From NCBI RefSeq assembly GCF_021168475.1, contig NZ_JAJOZT010000001.1, positions 1-64,000 of the forward strand: 64,000 nt of DNA, in the 5' to 3' direction. The position numbers were made by a program, and so were the translations under genes. Origin of the DNA: Pseudoclavibacter sp. 13-3 (GTDB taxonomy: Bacteria > Actinomycetota > Actinomycetes > Actinomycetales > Microbacteriaceae). Under the pieces are notes generated by a model. That model was not told the origin of the DNA and did not search any database. It saw nothing but the letters and a program-made list of their open reading frames with translations. Positions 40,651 to 50,910 of the stretch are shown here, in pieces; position 1 is the stretch's first letter; each line of letters starts with the position of its first letter.

Positions 40651-42015
40651 TCAGCGCCGCTGGGTCCGTGAGGTCGCGGTCGTCGCCAGGCGCTCGGTCA
40701 GCCAGTCGCTCACGCTGCTCTCCCACAGCTCCCGATCGTGATTCCACAGTTTGCAGTGGCGTGCCGTCTTGAACGGCACGAAGGTCACCAGATCTGGGCG
40801 TGCCGCAGCCAGCTCGCGTGATGGGCCGCTCGGCACGAAACCGTCATCGTCGCTGTGCATGAGCAGCACCGGTTTGCGCAGCTCTCCCGCACGTGCGACC
40901 CAGTTCAACGCATCGAGGTCGATGGGGCTCTCCAAACCCGTCGCCGGCGTGGCCCACCGTCGACCCAAGAGCGTCAGCGCGAATTCACGCACCGGGGCGG
41001 GCACGCTCGACGCATCCGCCTGATACGCCAGAGCGTCGCCCCAGTCGACCACAGGCGATTCGAGCAGCACTCCCCCGATGCGGCGGGCATGCCGCGTTCG
41101 GGCCAGAGCCTGCAGCACGATGGCTCCGCCCATCGACCAGCCGAAGAGAAAGACCTTCTTGGCGCCATGCGCGATCGCATAGTCGATCGCCGCCTCGACG
41201 TCCTCCCATTCGGTCTCGCCGAGCGCGTAGCGATTGTCAGCGCTGGGCGTCGCCTCGCCGTCGTTGCGGTAGGTCACGACCAGCGACGTCAGCCCGAGCC
41301 GCTGCACCGCTCCGAGACCGCGGATGACCTCTGGTCGGGCCGAGGCTCGCCCGTGCACGTGGATGACCCATGTCTGCGACCGGTCGGCCGGAGCCCCGGG
41401 CGCTTCGCGAGATGCCTCGATCGCTTCGGCCGAATGCTCCGGTGCACCCGCGTCGGTCGCGTCAGGGCGATCGATGGCGTAGGTGGGACGGCCACTGGGG
41501 GCTGCCGCTACCAGCCAGGCCGGATTCGGGCCGAGCGGACCGTCGATGAGGACGTTCTGGGCGTCGAAGCCGGCCGACTTCGGCGTAAGCCAGACCCAGC
41601 CGTTGACGCGTCCCCGGCGAACGCGACCGTCGAGCACGCCGAAGTCGACGCGAAGCACGCGTCGGGTGATGCTGTCCCATGTCTGATCGACGATCTCGCC
41701 GATGACGGCATGCCCTCGGCTCTCGTCGAACCAGAAGCTGTATTCGCCCGGCACGCCGGCGAGCCGGGAGTCACGAGTCGACTTGAGCGTCACCAAGAGG
41801 CCCTGCGCGTCTGACCACACCGCCTGCACACTGACGTCTTCGGAGTGACGCCTCGGCGGCGTCACCACTTCGCGAGCGACATGTGCGCTCGCGGCCGCTC
41901 CGGCGGCGACCACGGCTGCGGCCGCACCGGTCACTCCGGCGACCACGCCCAGCAACGAGAGCCCCCTGCCGGAACGCCGCGGTGCCTCTGAACGGTTGTC
42001 TCTGTGCTCGGGCAT
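40651..42015 (-). CDS. Alpha/beta hydrolase, membrane-anchored
   Basis: A 454-residue protein: an N-terminal hydrophobic helix (SLLGVVAGVTGAAAAVVAAG) preceded by a basic stretch, a beta-rich ~150-residue region, then an alpha/beta hydrolase domain with GWSMGGA (nucleophile Ser), HSDDDGFVPSG (Asp) and ARHCKLWN (His). Substrate unknown. Start at 42015 has GAGAGGATC upstream. Convergent with sufE, divergent from DUF3000 gene. Confidence 0.85.
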   Translation of the reverse strand: MPEHRDNRSEAPRRSGRGLSLLGVVAGVTGAAAAVVAAGAAASAHVAREVVTPPRRHSEDVSVQAVWSDAQGLLVTLKSTRDSRLAGVPGEYSFWFDESRGHAVIGEIVDQTWDSITRRVLRVDFGVLDGRVRRGRVNGWVWLTPKSAGFDAQNVLIDGPLGPNPAWLVAAAPSGRPTYAIDRPDATDAGAPEHSAEAIEASREAPGAPADRSQTWVIHVHGRASARPEVIRGLGAVQRLGLTSLVVTYRNDGEATPSADNRYALGETEWEDVEAAIDYAIAHGAKKVFLFGWSMGGAIVLQALARTRHARRIGGVLLESPVVDWGDALAYQADASSVPAPVREFALTLLGRRWATPATGLESPIDLDALNWVARAGELRKPVLLMHSDDDGFVPSGPSRELAAARPDLVTFVPFKTARHCKLWNHDRELWESSVSDWLTERLATTATSRTQRR

Positions 42016-42078
42016 GTGATCCTCTCCAGCCCGGCGAGTCTGACGCCAGTCTGTCATCGGTCATTTTAGTCTGCTTGC

Positions 42079-42702
42079 GTGACCGAAGCGCGCAGAGACG
42101 AAGAGATGAGCCCGGAGTTCGCGAACCTCCTGCGCGAGCTCTCTGCCGTGCGTCATCGCTCCGACATCGTGCTCGAGCGCATCGACGCTCCGTCGCACAT
42201 CGCACCTGAGGCCGTCGCCTTCGCCGTCGAGGTCGACACCCGGTCGACCTTTGTGCACTCGCGCGCCAGCGCACGGTTCGTGCTGCTGCACAACCCCGAG
42301 CCGCCTGACGGCTGGGGGTCGACGCTGCGCGTGATCGCGTATCTCAAAGCCCCGCTCGAGGCCGATCTCGGTCTTGACCCCTTCGTGGCGGGAGTGGTCT
42401 GGTCGTGGCTCGAAGACGGGCTTCACCAGGAGCACGCGCACTACCACAGCATCTCGGGCACAGTCACCAAGACGATCAATTCCGGCTTCGGCGCGCTGAG
42501 CACCGAGACCGACGGCACTGAGATCGAGCTGCGGGCCTCGTGGTCGGCCGAGGGCGATCAGCCGGTGACCCCGCATCTGCTGGCCTGGATCGATCTCATC
42601 AGCGAGGCGGCGAGTCTGCCCCCGGTGCCGGGCGAGATCTCGGTGCTGCTGCCCACACTCACCGACCCGCACTCGTATGCGAAAGGCTCATCCACGCTGT
42701 GA
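42079..42702 (+). CDS. DUF3000 family protein
   Basis: A 207-residue actinobacterial protein of unknown function, usually found directly before rnd as here. GTG start; the stop overlaps the rnd start (GTGA), so the two are co-translated. Recognisable blocks: EFANLLRELSAVRHRSDIVL, VLLHNPEPPDGWGSTLR. No catalytic motif evident. Confidence 0.88.
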   Translation: MTEARRDEEMSPEFANLLRELSAVRHRSDIVLERIDAPSHIAPEAVAFAVEVDTRSTFVHSRASARFVLLHNPEPPDGWGSTLRVIAYLKAPLEADLGLDPFVAGVVWSWLEDGLHQEHAHYHSISGTVTKTINSGFGALSTETDGTEIELRASWSAEGDQPVTPHLLAWIDLISEAASLPPVPGEISVLLPTLTDPHSYAKGSSTL

Positions 42703-43919
42703 ACGTCGAAGACCATCCCTCACATCTCGTCGTGCGTCCGGCAGACGGCATTCCACCGGTGGTGGCGACCCCGAGCGGGCTTGAAGACGCGATGAGTCGG
42801 CTGGAGGGAGCCGATGGGCCGCTGGCGCTCGACACTGAACGGGCCAGCGGGTTCCGCTATCACGACAACGCCTATCTGGTGCAGATGCGCCGCGGCGACG
42901 AGCCGGCGGTGCTGCTCGATCCGATCGCCTTCGACGGCGAGGCCATGGCCGAGCTGCAGAGCGTCATCGGCCGACAGGAATGGGTGCTGCACGCGGCGAC
43001 CCAAGACCTCCCCTCGCTCCACGAGCTCGGTCTCTCCCCTGCCGCCCTCTTCGACACCGAGCTGGGCGCACGACTGCTGAATCTGCCCCACGTCGGCCTC
43101 GGCGGTCTGCTCGACGATCTCTTCGGCATCCACCTGAAGAAAGAGCACTCGGCCGCTGACTGGTCACGACGTCCGCTGCCCGAGGACTGGCTCGCGTATG
43201 CGGCACTCGACGTGGAGTATCTCGTCGAGCTGCGAGACGAGGTCGAGCGTCTCCTGGCCGATCAGGGCAAGCTCGAGATCGCTCGGCAGGAGTTCGCCGC
43301 CGAGATGGACTTCGAACCGCGGCAGAAGCCCGGCGAGCCCTGGCGCCGCACCAGCGGAATCACCGCCGCTCGCACGCCCCGGCAGCTGCGCATCGTGCGC
43401 GAGCTCTGGAATCAGCGCGACGCGCTGGCACAGCAGCGCGATCTCTCGCCGCACCGGCTCATCCCGGATCGCGCCATCATGGCCGCGGCCACCAACCCGG
43501 TGCGCAACGAGCACGAGCTGCTGGCGCTGCGCGAGTTCAACGGGCGCGGCGCGCATTCCGATCTGCGGCACTGGTGGGCGGCCGTGCAGCGCGCCCGAGC
43601 CAGCCGGGAGCCGGTCGATGTGCGCGTACCGCACGAGGGCATCCCGCATCACCGCTCGTGGGGGCGCCAGCATCCCGAGGCAGATCGGCGCCTGCGTACG
43701 GCCAGGTCGACGCTGATCGCGATCGCCGACGAGCACGATCTGCCGGTCGAGAACCTGCTGCAGCCGCGAGTGCTGCGTGAGCTGGCCTGGGAGACCACTG
43801 AGCCGGTCGGCGTCGCCGAGACCGCCGAACGCCTTGCGCAGCTCGGGGCTCGACCGTGGCAGATTGAACTCACCGCCGCTCCGATCGACGAGGCCTTCCG
43901 CGAGGCCGCCTCGGCGTAG
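42699..43919 (+). CDS. rnd: Ribonuclease D
   Basis: A 406-residue 3'-5' exoribonuclease for tRNA/RNA processing. PLALDTERASGFRY (DxE), ATQDLPSLHELG (Asp) and WLAYAALDVEYLVEL (YxxxD) supply the DEDD metal site; a helical HRDC domain follows around residues 215-300. GTG start overlaps the DUF3000 stop. Ends 25 bp before the convergent dxs stop. Confidence 0.93.
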   Translation: MNVEDHPSHLVVRPADGIPPVVATPSGLEDAMSRLEGADGPLALDTERASGFRYHDNAYLVQMRRGDEPAVLLDPIAFDGEAMAELQSVIGRQEWVLHAATQDLPSLHELGLSPAALFDTELGARLLNLPHVGLGGLLDDLFGIHLKKEHSAADWSRRPLPEDWLAYAALDVEYLVELRDEVERLLADQGKLEIARQEFAAEMDFEPRQKPGEPWRRTSGITAARTPRQLRIVRELWNQRDALAQQRDLSPHRLIPDRAIMAAATNPVRNEHELLALREFNGRGAHSDLRHWWAAVQRARASREPVDVRVPHEGIPHHRSWGRQHPEADRRLRTARSTLIAIADEHDLPVENLLQPRVLRELAWETTEPVGVAETAERLAQLGARPWQIELTAAPIDEAFREAASA

Positions 43920-43944
43920 ACCTCCGCAGGCCGCCGTGATCGGC

Positions 43945-45987
43945 TCAGCGACCGTCGGATGACGCGCGGCGATCTGGCACATCGAAGTGGCTCGACTCTG
44001 GAGCATGCTCGGGGCGCGCCCCGCGAGCGTTGGGCACGCGTGTGCCGAGCACCATCTGGATGACCTGGTCGCTGATCGCAGCCGCGTCGAGCCCCGAGTC
44101 GTGCAGCAGCTGGTCGCGGGTGGCATGCGGGAAGAACTCGTCGGGCAGGCCGAACTCGGTGAGCCCGGTGTCGATGCCGGCGTCGCGCATGTCCTGCCTG
44201 ATGCGCGTGCCGATGCCGCCGACGCGCAGGCCGTCTTCGATGGTGACGATCAGTCGATGCCTGGCCGCTCGGGTGAGCACGGAGTGCGGCACCGGCACGA
44301 CCCACCGCGGATCGATCACGGTCGCACCGATGCCCTGCTCGTGCAGTCGACGTGCGACCTCGAGGGCGGTCGGGGCCATCGCGCCGATCGCGACGATCAG
44401 CACGTCGCGGCTGGTCGACCGAAAGAGCACATCGACGCCGTCGGTCGACCGGCTGAGCGCGGGCAGCGGTTCGTTCACCGCGCCCTTCGGGTAGCGCAGC
44501 ACGGTCGGGCCGTCTGAGACGTCGAGGGCCTCGCTGAGCTCTTCGCGCAGCGTCGCGGCGTCGCGGGGTGCGGCGATGCGGATGCCGGGCACCAGCTGCA
44601 GCGTGGAGAGATCGCATTGTCCGTTGTGGCTGGCGCCGTCGGGGCCGGTCACTCCGGCTCGATCGAGGACGAAGGTGACGCCGGCGCGGTGCAGGGCGAC
44701 GTCCATGAGCACCTGGTCGAAGGCACGGTTGAGGAAGGTCGCATAGAGCGCGACAACCGGGTGTGCGCCGCCGAAGGCCAGGCCGGCAGCTGAGGCCACG
44801 GCGTGCTCTTCGGCGATGCCCACGTCGATGACCCGATCGGGAAAGGCCTGCGACATCGCGTCGAGCCCGACTGGCAGCCGCATGGCTGCGGTGATGCCCA
44901 CGACCTCGGGCCGCCGACGGGCCTGATCGAGCATTTCGTCTGAGAAGACCGCAGTCCAGGTGATCGACTTCACCGTCGAGATGGGCTGGCCGGTGTCGGG
45001 GTCGATGCGGCCGATGGCATGGAACTGGTCGGCAGTGTCGGCACGCGCTGGTTCGTAGCCGTGCCCCTTGTGCGTCACCGCGTGCACGATCACCGGGTGC
45101 CCGAAGCGCTTGGCCTGACGCAGGGCGACCTCCATGGCCTCGATGTCGTGGCCGTCGACCGGGCCGATGTACTTGATGTCGAGGTTCGAGAAGAGGGCGT
45201 AGTCCTCGCCGGTCTGCGCCCGCAGCAGGCCGTAGAGGCCGCCGCGCACGCTGTTGAACAGAAACCTGCCGGGGCGCCCGAGCCGGTAGAAGAAACGACG
45301 GCTGGCCTTGTAGGCGCGATCGTAGCCGACGTGCGTGCGCAGCTCGTTCATGTAGCGGGCCATGCCGCCGATCGTGGGCGCGTAGGAGCGTCCGTTGTCG
45401 TTGACCACGATCACCAGATGACGGTCGTTCTGGTCAGAGATGTTGTTGATGGCCTCCCAGACCATGCCACCGGTCAGAGCGCCGTCGCCGATCACCGCCA
45501 CGACGGTTCGATCTGTCTCGCCGCGCAGCGTGAGCGCACGCGAGATGCCGTCGGCCCACGAGAGCGAGGAGGACGCATGCGAGCTCTCGACGATGTCGTG
45601 CGGGCTCTCGGAACGCTGCGGGTAGCCGGCGAGGCCGCCGCGCTGGCGCAGATGCGAGAAGTCCTGGCGGCCGGTCAGCAGTTTGTGCACATACGTCTGG
45701 TGCCCCGTGTCGAAGACGATCGGGTCATGCGGCGAGTCGAACACCCGATGCAGCGCGATGGTGATCTCGACGACGCCCAGGTTCGGCCCGAGATGCCCTC
45801 CGGTGCGTGCCACGGAGGTGATCAGAAACTCGCGGATCTCGTCGGCGAGCTCGCGCAGCTGTGCGGTCGAGAGCTGGTCGAGATCACGTGGGCCGTGGAC
45901 GCCGGAGAGCAGACCGCCCGGAGCGTCTGCCTGCGCCTCGTGAATCGAGGCCGAGGATGCTCGTTCAATGTCTCTGTGCTCTGCCAT
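43945..45987 (-). CDS. dxs: 1-deoxy-D-xylulose-5-phosphate synthase
   Basis: A 680-residue thiamine-diphosphate enzyme condensing pyruvate and glyceraldehyde 3-phosphate, first step of the MEP isoprenoid pathway. TPP-binding motif VIGDGALTGGMVWEAINN, active-site FDTGHQTYVHKLLTGR, and transketolase central domain DVGIAEEHAVASAAGLA. The N terminus has an extra ~30 residues before LSTAQLRELADEIREFL. Separated from acnA by a terminator. Confidence 0.96.
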   Translation of the reverse strand: MAEHRDIERASSASIHEAQADAPGGLLSGVHGPRDLDQLSTAQLRELADEIREFLITSVARTGGHLGPNLGVVEITIALHRVFDSPHDPIVFDTGHQTYVHKLLTGRQDFSHLRQRGGLAGYPQRSESPHDIVESSHASSSLSWADGISRALTLRGETDRTVVAVIGDGALTGGMVWEAINNISDQNDRHLVIVVNDNGRSYAPTIGGMARYMNELRTHVGYDRAYKASRRFFYRLGRPGRFLFNSVRGGLYGLLRAQTGEDYALFSNLDIKYIGPVDGHDIEAMEVALRQAKRFGHPVIVHAVTHKGHGYEPARADTADQFHAIGRIDPDTGQPISTVKSITWTAVFSDEMLDQARRRPEVVGITAAMRLPVGLDAMSQAFPDRVIDVGIAEEHAVASAAGLAFGGAHPVVALYATFLNRAFDQVLMDVALHRAGVTFVLDRAGVTGPDGASHNGQCDLSTLQLVPGIRIAAPRDAATLREELSEALDVSDGPTVLRYPKGAVNEPLPALSRSTDGVDVLFRSTSRDVLIVAIGAMAPTALEVARRLHEQGIGATVIDPRWVVPVPHSVLTRAARHRLIVTIEDGLRVGGIGTRIRQDMRDAGIDTGLTEFGLPDEFFPHATRDQLLHDSGLDAAAISDQVIQMVLGTRVPNARGARPEHAPESSHFDVPDRRASSDGR

Positions 45988-46040
45988 GCGTATGCTGACC
46001 TCTCAGTGCTTGGACTCATGCTACGTGCTCCGACTGTGCG

Positions 46041-46082
46041 AAAGGGCCCGCGCCACTCGGTTCGAGTGGGCGCGAGCCCTTT
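46041..46082 (-). terminator. Terminator between acnA and dxs
   Basis: AAAGGGC/GCCCTTT enclose a second CGCGC...GCGCG and CACTC/GAGTG stem with a short loop; about 17 pairs with one bulge, 70 bp after the acnA stop. Confidence 0.85.
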
Positions 46083-46151
46083 CATCGGAATCTGCCTCAG
46101 ACTGCTGATGCTTCGACGAGTGACGTCTCAGCGGTGTCTCAGGCCGACAGG

Positions 46152-48836
46152 CTACGCAGCGAGCTGACGCAGCACATACTGCAGGATTCCGCCGTTGCGG
46201 TAGTAGTTCGCCTCGCCGGGGGTGTCGATGCGCACCACGGCCTCGAAGGTCACCGGCTGCTTGCCCTCGGCCGAGAACTCGCTCGGAGTCGCCGTGACAG
46301 TGACCGTGGCCGGGGTCTCGCCGTCGTTCAGTCGTTCGATGCCAGAGAACGAGAAGATCTCGGTGCCGTCGATGCCCAGCGACTCGTACGACTCGCCGGC
46401 CGGGAACTGCAGCGGGATGACGCCCATGCCGATCAGGTTCGAGCGGTGGATGCGCTCGAAGCTCTCGGCGATGACCGCCTTGACGCCCAGCAGACGCGTG
46501 CCCTTCGCAGCCCAGTCGCGACTGGAGCCTGTGCCGTACTCTTTGCCGGCGAGCACGACCAGCGGAGTCTGGCTCTTCTGGTAGTTCTCAGCGGCGTCGT
46601 AGATGAACGACTGCGGGCCGTCCTCCTGCGTGAAGTCGCGGGTGTAACCGCCCTCGACGCCGTCGAGCAGCAGGTTCTTGAGGCGGATGTTCGCGAACGT
46701 GCCGCGGATCATGACCTCGTGGTTGCCACGTCGAGAACCCAGCGAGTTGAAGCTGCGGCGCTCGACGCCCTTGCTCAACAGGTACTTGCCAGCCGGAGTG
46801 TCTGCCTTGATCGAACCGGCCGGCGAGATGTGGTCGGTGGTCACCGAGTCGCCCAGCTTGGCCAGCACACGTGCGCCGCTGATGTCGCTGACCGGTGTCG
46901 GCTCCTTCGACATGCCGTCGAAGTACGGAGGGTTGCGCACGTAGGTCGAGTTGTCGTCCCACTCGAAGAGCTTGCCCTCGGGCGTCGGCAGGCCGCGCCA
47001 CTTCTCGTCGCCTTCGAACACTGATGCGTACTTCGACGTGAACATGTCACGGTCGATCGACGAATCGATGGTCTGCTGAACCTCTTCTGCAGTCGGCCAG
47101 ATGTCTTTCAGATAGACGTCTGCGCCGTCTCCGTCCTGGCCGAGCGGCTGAGTCTCGAAGTCGAAGTCCATCGTGCCGGCCAACGCGTAGGCGATCACCA
47201 GCGGCGGGCTGGCGAGGTAGTTCATCTTCACGTCGGGGCTGATGCGACCCTCGAAGTTGCGGTTGCCTGAGAGCACGGCGGTGACGGCGAGATCATTCTC
47301 GTTGATCGCCTCGCTGATCGGTTCGGGCAGCGGACCGGTGTTGCCGATGCACACGGTGCAGCCATAGCCGGTGGTGTAGAAGCCGACGCCTTCAAGGTAT
47401 GGGGTGAGCCCCGACTTGTCGTAGTAGTCGGTGACGACCTTCGACCCGGGAGCCAGCGAGGTCTTCACCCAGGGCTTCTGCTTGAGCCCCTTCTCGACAG
47501 CCTTCTTGGCCACGAGGCCGGCGGCGATCATGACCGACGGATTCGAGGTGTTGGTGCACGAGGTGATCGCGGCAACCGCGACGGCGCCGTTCTTCAGATC
47601 GAAGCTCTGGCCTGCGTACTCGACCGGGACCTCGCTCGTCTCACCGGCGTAGGTCGGCAGCGTCTTCTCGAACGACTGCTTCGACTCACTGAGCTTGATG
47701 CGGTCTTGGGGGCGCTTCGGGCCGGCGATCGACGGCACGACGGTCGAGAGGTCGAGCTCCATGTACTCCGAGAAGTGCGGCTCGTGCTCGGGATCGTGCC
47801 AGAGGCCCTGCTCTTTGGCGTAGGCCTCGACCAGTGCCACCCGCTCGTCGCTGCGACCGGTCAGACGCAGGTAGTCGAGGGTCACGTCGTCGATCGGGAA
47901 GATCGCGGCGGTCGAGCCGAACTCGGGGCTCATGTTGCCGATGGTGGCACGGTTCGCCAGTGGCACGCTGGCAACACCCTTGCCGTAGAACTCGACGAAC
48001 TTGCCGACCACGCCGTGATCGCGGAGCATTTCGGTGATGGTGAGCACGACGTCGGTCGCGGTCACGCCGGCGGGGATCTCGCCGCTCAGCTTGAAGCCGA
48101 CCACGCGCGGGATGAGCATGGAGACCGGCTGGCCCAGCATGGCCGCCTCGGCTTCGATGCCGCCGACGCCCCAGCCGAGCACGCCGATGCCGTTCACCAT
48201 CGTGGTGTGCGAGTCGGTGCCGACGCAGGTGTCGGGGTATGCCTGCACCGTGCCGTCTTCGAGCTGCTTGTCGAAGACCACGCGGGCGAGGTACTCGATG
48301 TTCACCTGGTGGATGATGCCGGTGCCCGGCGGAACCACCTTGAAGTTGTCGAAGGCCTGCTGGCCCCAACGCAGGAACTGATAGCGTTCGCCGTTGCGCT
48401 CGTACTCGATCTCAACGTTGCGCTGCACGGCGTCGGACTGACCGAAGACGTCGACGATGACGGAGTGGTCGATCACGAGCTCGGCAGGGGCGAGCGGGTT
48501 GATTTTGGCGGGGTCGCCGCCCAGGTTCTTCATCGCCTCACGCATCGTCGTCAGATCGACGATGCAGGGAACGCCGGTGAAGTCCTGCATGACCACGCGA
48601 GCCGGAGTGAACTGGATCTCGGTGTCGGGCTGAGCGTCGGGATCCCAACTGCCGAGTGCCTTGATGTGCTCGGCAGTGATGTTGGCACCATCTTCGGTGC
48701 GCAGCAGATTCTCGAGCAGTACCTTCAGGCTGTATGGCAGCACCTCATGGCCGGGGACTTTGTCCAACCGGTAGATCTCGTAGTCCTGGCCGCCGACGGT
48801 CAGTGTGTCGCGAGCACCGAAACTGTTTACGGACAT
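46152..48836 (-). CDS. acnA: Aconitate hydratase A
   Basis: An 894-residue [4Fe-4S] enzyme isomerising citrate to isocitrate in the TCA cycle. [18 protein letters not shown] and [13 protein letters not shown] carry the cluster cysteines; [19 protein letters not shown] and [13 protein letters not shown] are substrate-site blocks. IRP1/AcnA type by length and domain order. Monocistronic between terminator and DUF3159 gene. Confidence 0.97.
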   Translation of the reverse strand: MSVNSFGARDTLTVGGQDYEIYRLDKVPGHEVLPYSLKVLLENLLRTEDGANITAEHIKALGSWDPDAQPDTEIQFTPARVVMQDFTGVPCIVDLTTMREAMKNLGGDPAKINPLAPAELVIDHSVIVDVFGQSDAVQRNVEIEYERNGERYQFLRWGQQAFDNFKVVPPGTGIIHQVNIEYLARVVFDKQLEDGTVQAYPDTCVGTDSHTTMVNGIGVLGWGVGGIEAEAAMLGQPVSMLIPRVVGFKLSGEIPAGVTATDVVLTITEMLRDHGVVGKFVEFYGKGVASVPLANRATIGNMSPEFGSTAAIFPIDDVTLDYLRLTGRSDERVALVEAYAKEQGLWHDPEHEPHFSEYMELDLSTVVPSIAGPKRPQDRIKLSESKQSFEKTLPTYAGETSEVPVEYAGQSFDLKNGAVAVAAITSCTNTSNPSVMIAAGLVAKKAVEKGLKQKPWVKTSLAPGSKVVTDYYDKSGLTPYLEGVGFYTTGYGCTVCIGNTGPLPEPISEAINENDLAVTAVLSGNRNFEGRISPDVKMNYLASPPLVIAYALAGTMDFDFETQPLGQDGDGADVYLKDIWPTAEEVQQTIDSSIDRDMFTSKYASVFEGDEKWRGLPTPEGKLFEWDDNSTYVRNPPYFDGMSKEPTPVSDISGARVLAKLGDSVTTDHISPAGSIKADTPAGKYLLSKGVERRSFNSLGSRRGNHEVMIRGTFANIRLKNLLLDGVEGGYTRDFTQEDGPQSFIYDAAENYQKSQTPLVVLAGKEYGTGSSRDWAAKGTRLLGVKAVIAESFERIHRSNLIGMGVIPLQFPAGESYESLGIDGTEIFSFSGIERLNDGETPATVTVTATPSEFSAEGKQPVTFEAVVRIDTPGEANYYRNGGILQYVLRQLAA

Positions 48837-48926
48837 GCTGCCCCTCTCATCATTGAAATTCTTCTTTAGAATGGTCCGATTCGCAGTGTGAATTCCAGTA
48901 AGGATGTCCTCACTTCTTGTCGATGA

Positions 48927-49646
48927 TCACGCTTGCGCATCGGCATCGGCATCGGCATCGGCATCGGCATCGGCATCGGGGTGGGTGCTCTCTGCCTCAC
49001 GACGCGTGATCTCGTCCAGGGCGACGATGACGGGCCGCAGCAGCAGCCACGTCAGCAGCACCCCGACGGCGAGCAGCGGCAGCCCCATCGCCAGTTTCAC
49101 GACGCCGAGCGCGACGATGTCGTCGTCAGCGCGGGACTGCAGATAGAGCGGCACCTGCACGGCGAGACGCACCAGTGCGATCGCGGCCCAGACGCCGGTC
49201 GCCAGCGCACCCGCTCGAAGCAGCAGTCGATTCTCATGCGCGAGCGTCGCATCCCCGCGCATCGCGCCGACGGCCACCCCGACCAGCGGCCAGCGCACCA
49301 GCAGCGAGACCAGCAGCACGGTCGCGCTGACCGCATTGACGATCAGCCCGGGAAGATAGTTCTCGGAGGCACGGCCGGTGACCAGGGCGAGCACCGCGCC
49401 GAGAGCCACGCCGAAGAGCCCTGCGAACGCAGACTGCAGCGATTCGTGCCGGACCAGACGCCAGACGACGAAGACCGCGACCAGCACCAGGCTGGCGCCC
49501 ACCGACCAGGGCAGCTGCCGGGTGACGGTCTGGATCAGAATGAAGACGAAGCCGGGCAGCGCGGATTCTGCCAGGCCTCGCACTCCGCCGAGCGAGGCCC
49601 AGACGGTCTTGGCATCGAGGCTGTCCTGGTCGAGCAGGTCACGCAT
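48927..49646 (-). CDS. DUF3159 membrane protein
   Basis: A 239-residue protein with about five to six hydrophobic segments (PGFVFILIQTVTRQLPWSVG, FVVWRLVRH, LVSLLVRWPLVGVAVG, LLAVGVLLTWLLLRPVIVAL), the DUF3159 layout. Its end is an Asp-Ala dipeptide run encoded by a hexanucleotide repeat. Starts inside the end of the DUF3710 gene (8-bp overlap). Function unknown. Confidence 0.9.
   Translation of the reverse strand: MRDLLDQDSLDAKTVWASLGGVRGLAESALPGFVFILIQTVTRQLPWSVGASLVLVAVFVVWRLVRHESLQSAFAGLFGVALGAVLALVTGRASENYLPGLIVNAVSATVLLVSLLVRWPLVGVAVGAMRGDATLAHENRLLLRAGALATGVWAAIALVRLAVQVPLYLQSRADDDIVALGVVKLAMGLPLLAVGVLLTWLLLRPVIVALDEITRREAESTHPDADADADADADADAQA
48937..48978 (+). repeat. Seven-copy gcatcg hexanucleotide repeat
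   Basis: Seven perfect tandem copies of gcatcg encode the (Asp-Ala) run at the C terminus of the DUF3159 protein. Copy-number change would lengthen or shorten the tail by two residues without a frameshift. Confidence 0.9.
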
Positions 49647-50370
49647 CTGCCGGCACGGAGTCTGCGGCGTTCTGCTGGGGCAGGCTCAGCGGCAGCAGCT
49701 CGCGTGGGGCACGAGGTTCGGCACCGCGGCGCACCACGATAGAGCGGAAGAGCGCATTCATCCGCTCGGCGGTCTCTTCATTGTCGAGACCCGCGCCTGA
49801 GACGACGCCGCGCAGGAACCAGCGCGGACCGTCAACGCCGAGGAAGCGCACGACCTGGGTGCCGTTCGGCGTCTGCACGGCTGCGTGCACCTCGAGACCG
49901 AGCTCGCCCTGGAACTCGCGGTGGGCGGCCTTCTGCACACCCAGCTGCTGAGTGATCTGCTCGCGCACCTCGTGCCAGAGACCTTCGCTGCGCGGAGCGG
50001 CGAACGCCTGGACCTGCAGCTGGGTGCCCTCGTCTTCGAACGTGACGGCAACCGGGCGCTTCGAGGGCTCTTCGACCTCGACGCGGATGGTGAGTCCGGG
50101 TTTGGGCGGCAGCAGGATCGACCCGAAGTCGATCAGCGGCTGCGAAGCGGTGAACTCCCCGAAGTCGAACGGCCCCTGCTCGTCGCGGCCCTCGAGCAGC
50201 TCTTTGGGCTCGACGGTCTCGTCGGCGTCGCCGTCGGACGGCGCGGCTGCAGCGGCCGCGGTGTCTGCGTCGTGCTGGTCAGCCGACTCGTCGACGGCCT
50301 CTTGCGCATCGGCTGCGTCTGCGGTCTGCTGGTCGTCGTGCCGATCGGCGCGTGACTTTCTTCCGAACAC
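49639..50370 (-). CDS. DUF3710 family protein
   Basis: A 243-residue soluble actinobacterial protein with an acidic, Ala/Asp-rich N terminus (~residues 10-55) and a conserved core (GPFDFGEF, DFGSILLPPKPGLTIRVEV, RWFLRGVVSGAG). Commonly lies between dut and DUF3159 as here. Function unknown. Confidence 0.9.
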   Translation of the reverse strand: MFGRKSRADRHDDQQTADAADAQEAVDESADQHDADTAAAAAAPSDGDADETVEPKELLEGRDEQGPFDFGEFTASQPLIDFGSILLPPKPGLTIRVEVEEPSKRPVAVTFEDEGTQLQVQAFAAPRSEGLWHEVREQITQQLGVQKAAHREFQGELGLEVHAAVQTPNGTQVVRFLGVDGPRWFLRGVVSGAGLDNEETAERMNALFRSIVVRRGAEPRAPRELLPLSLPQQNAADSVPADA

Positions 50371-50423
50371 GTTCGGATCCTTTCAATTCAGGTGGCTGAG
50401 GGTGAGCTCGCGGAGATTCGCGT

Positions 50424-50852
50424 TCAGACGCCGGTCGAGCCGAAGCCCTGCGACGCTCGTGCACTGCCTGGCAGTCGTTCGACCTCGACGAACTCTGCCC
50501 GCTCGAAGCGCTGCACGACGAGTTGCGCGATGCGATCACCCGGTCTGATGGTGAAGTCCTGGTCTGAGGTGTTGAACAGAATGACTTTGATCTCGCCACG
50601 GTAGCCCGCATCGATGGTGCCGGGCGTGTTGAGCACTGTGATTCCGCTGTGGAGTGCAAGACCGCTGCGCGGGTGCACGAGCCCGACGAATCCGTCAGGC
50701 AGGGCGATTGACAGGCCGGTGCCGACGATCGCCCGCTGACCGGCGGGCACGGTCGTCGATTCGTTGGCGCAGAGATCTGCTCCGGCGTCGCCGGGGCGTG
50801 CATAGACGGGCGCGGCTGCTCCGGTGAAGAGCACTTGGACGTTAGAATTCAC
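50424..50852 (-). CDS. dut: dUTP diphosphatase
   Basis: A 142-residue trimeric dUTPase producing dUMP and keeping uracil out of DNA. All five motifs are visible: PGDAGADL, HPRSGLAL, GTIDAGYRGEIKVIL, RIAQLVV, and C-terminal GFGSTGV. Confidence 0.96.
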   Translation of the reverse strand: MNSNVQVLFTGAAAPVYARPGDAGADLCANESTTVPAGQRAIVGTGLSIALPDGFVGLVHPRSGLALHSGITVLNTPGTIDAGYRGEIKVILFNTSDQDFTIRPGDRIAQLVVQRFERAEFVEVERLPGSARASQGFGSTGV

Positions 50853-50910
50853 GGTGTCCAGCCTACATGCCCGAGTGCGTGTGGATCAGCGTACGAAGAA
50901 CCGGTGACTG

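Noticed and set aside
47706-48869. 387-codon plus-strand ORF
   Set aside because: Antisense to acnA, whose protein is complete and conserved.
48933-49742. Long plus-strand ORF opening with repeated Gly-Ile
   Set aside because: Antisense reading of the hexanucleotide repeat and the DUF3159 gene.
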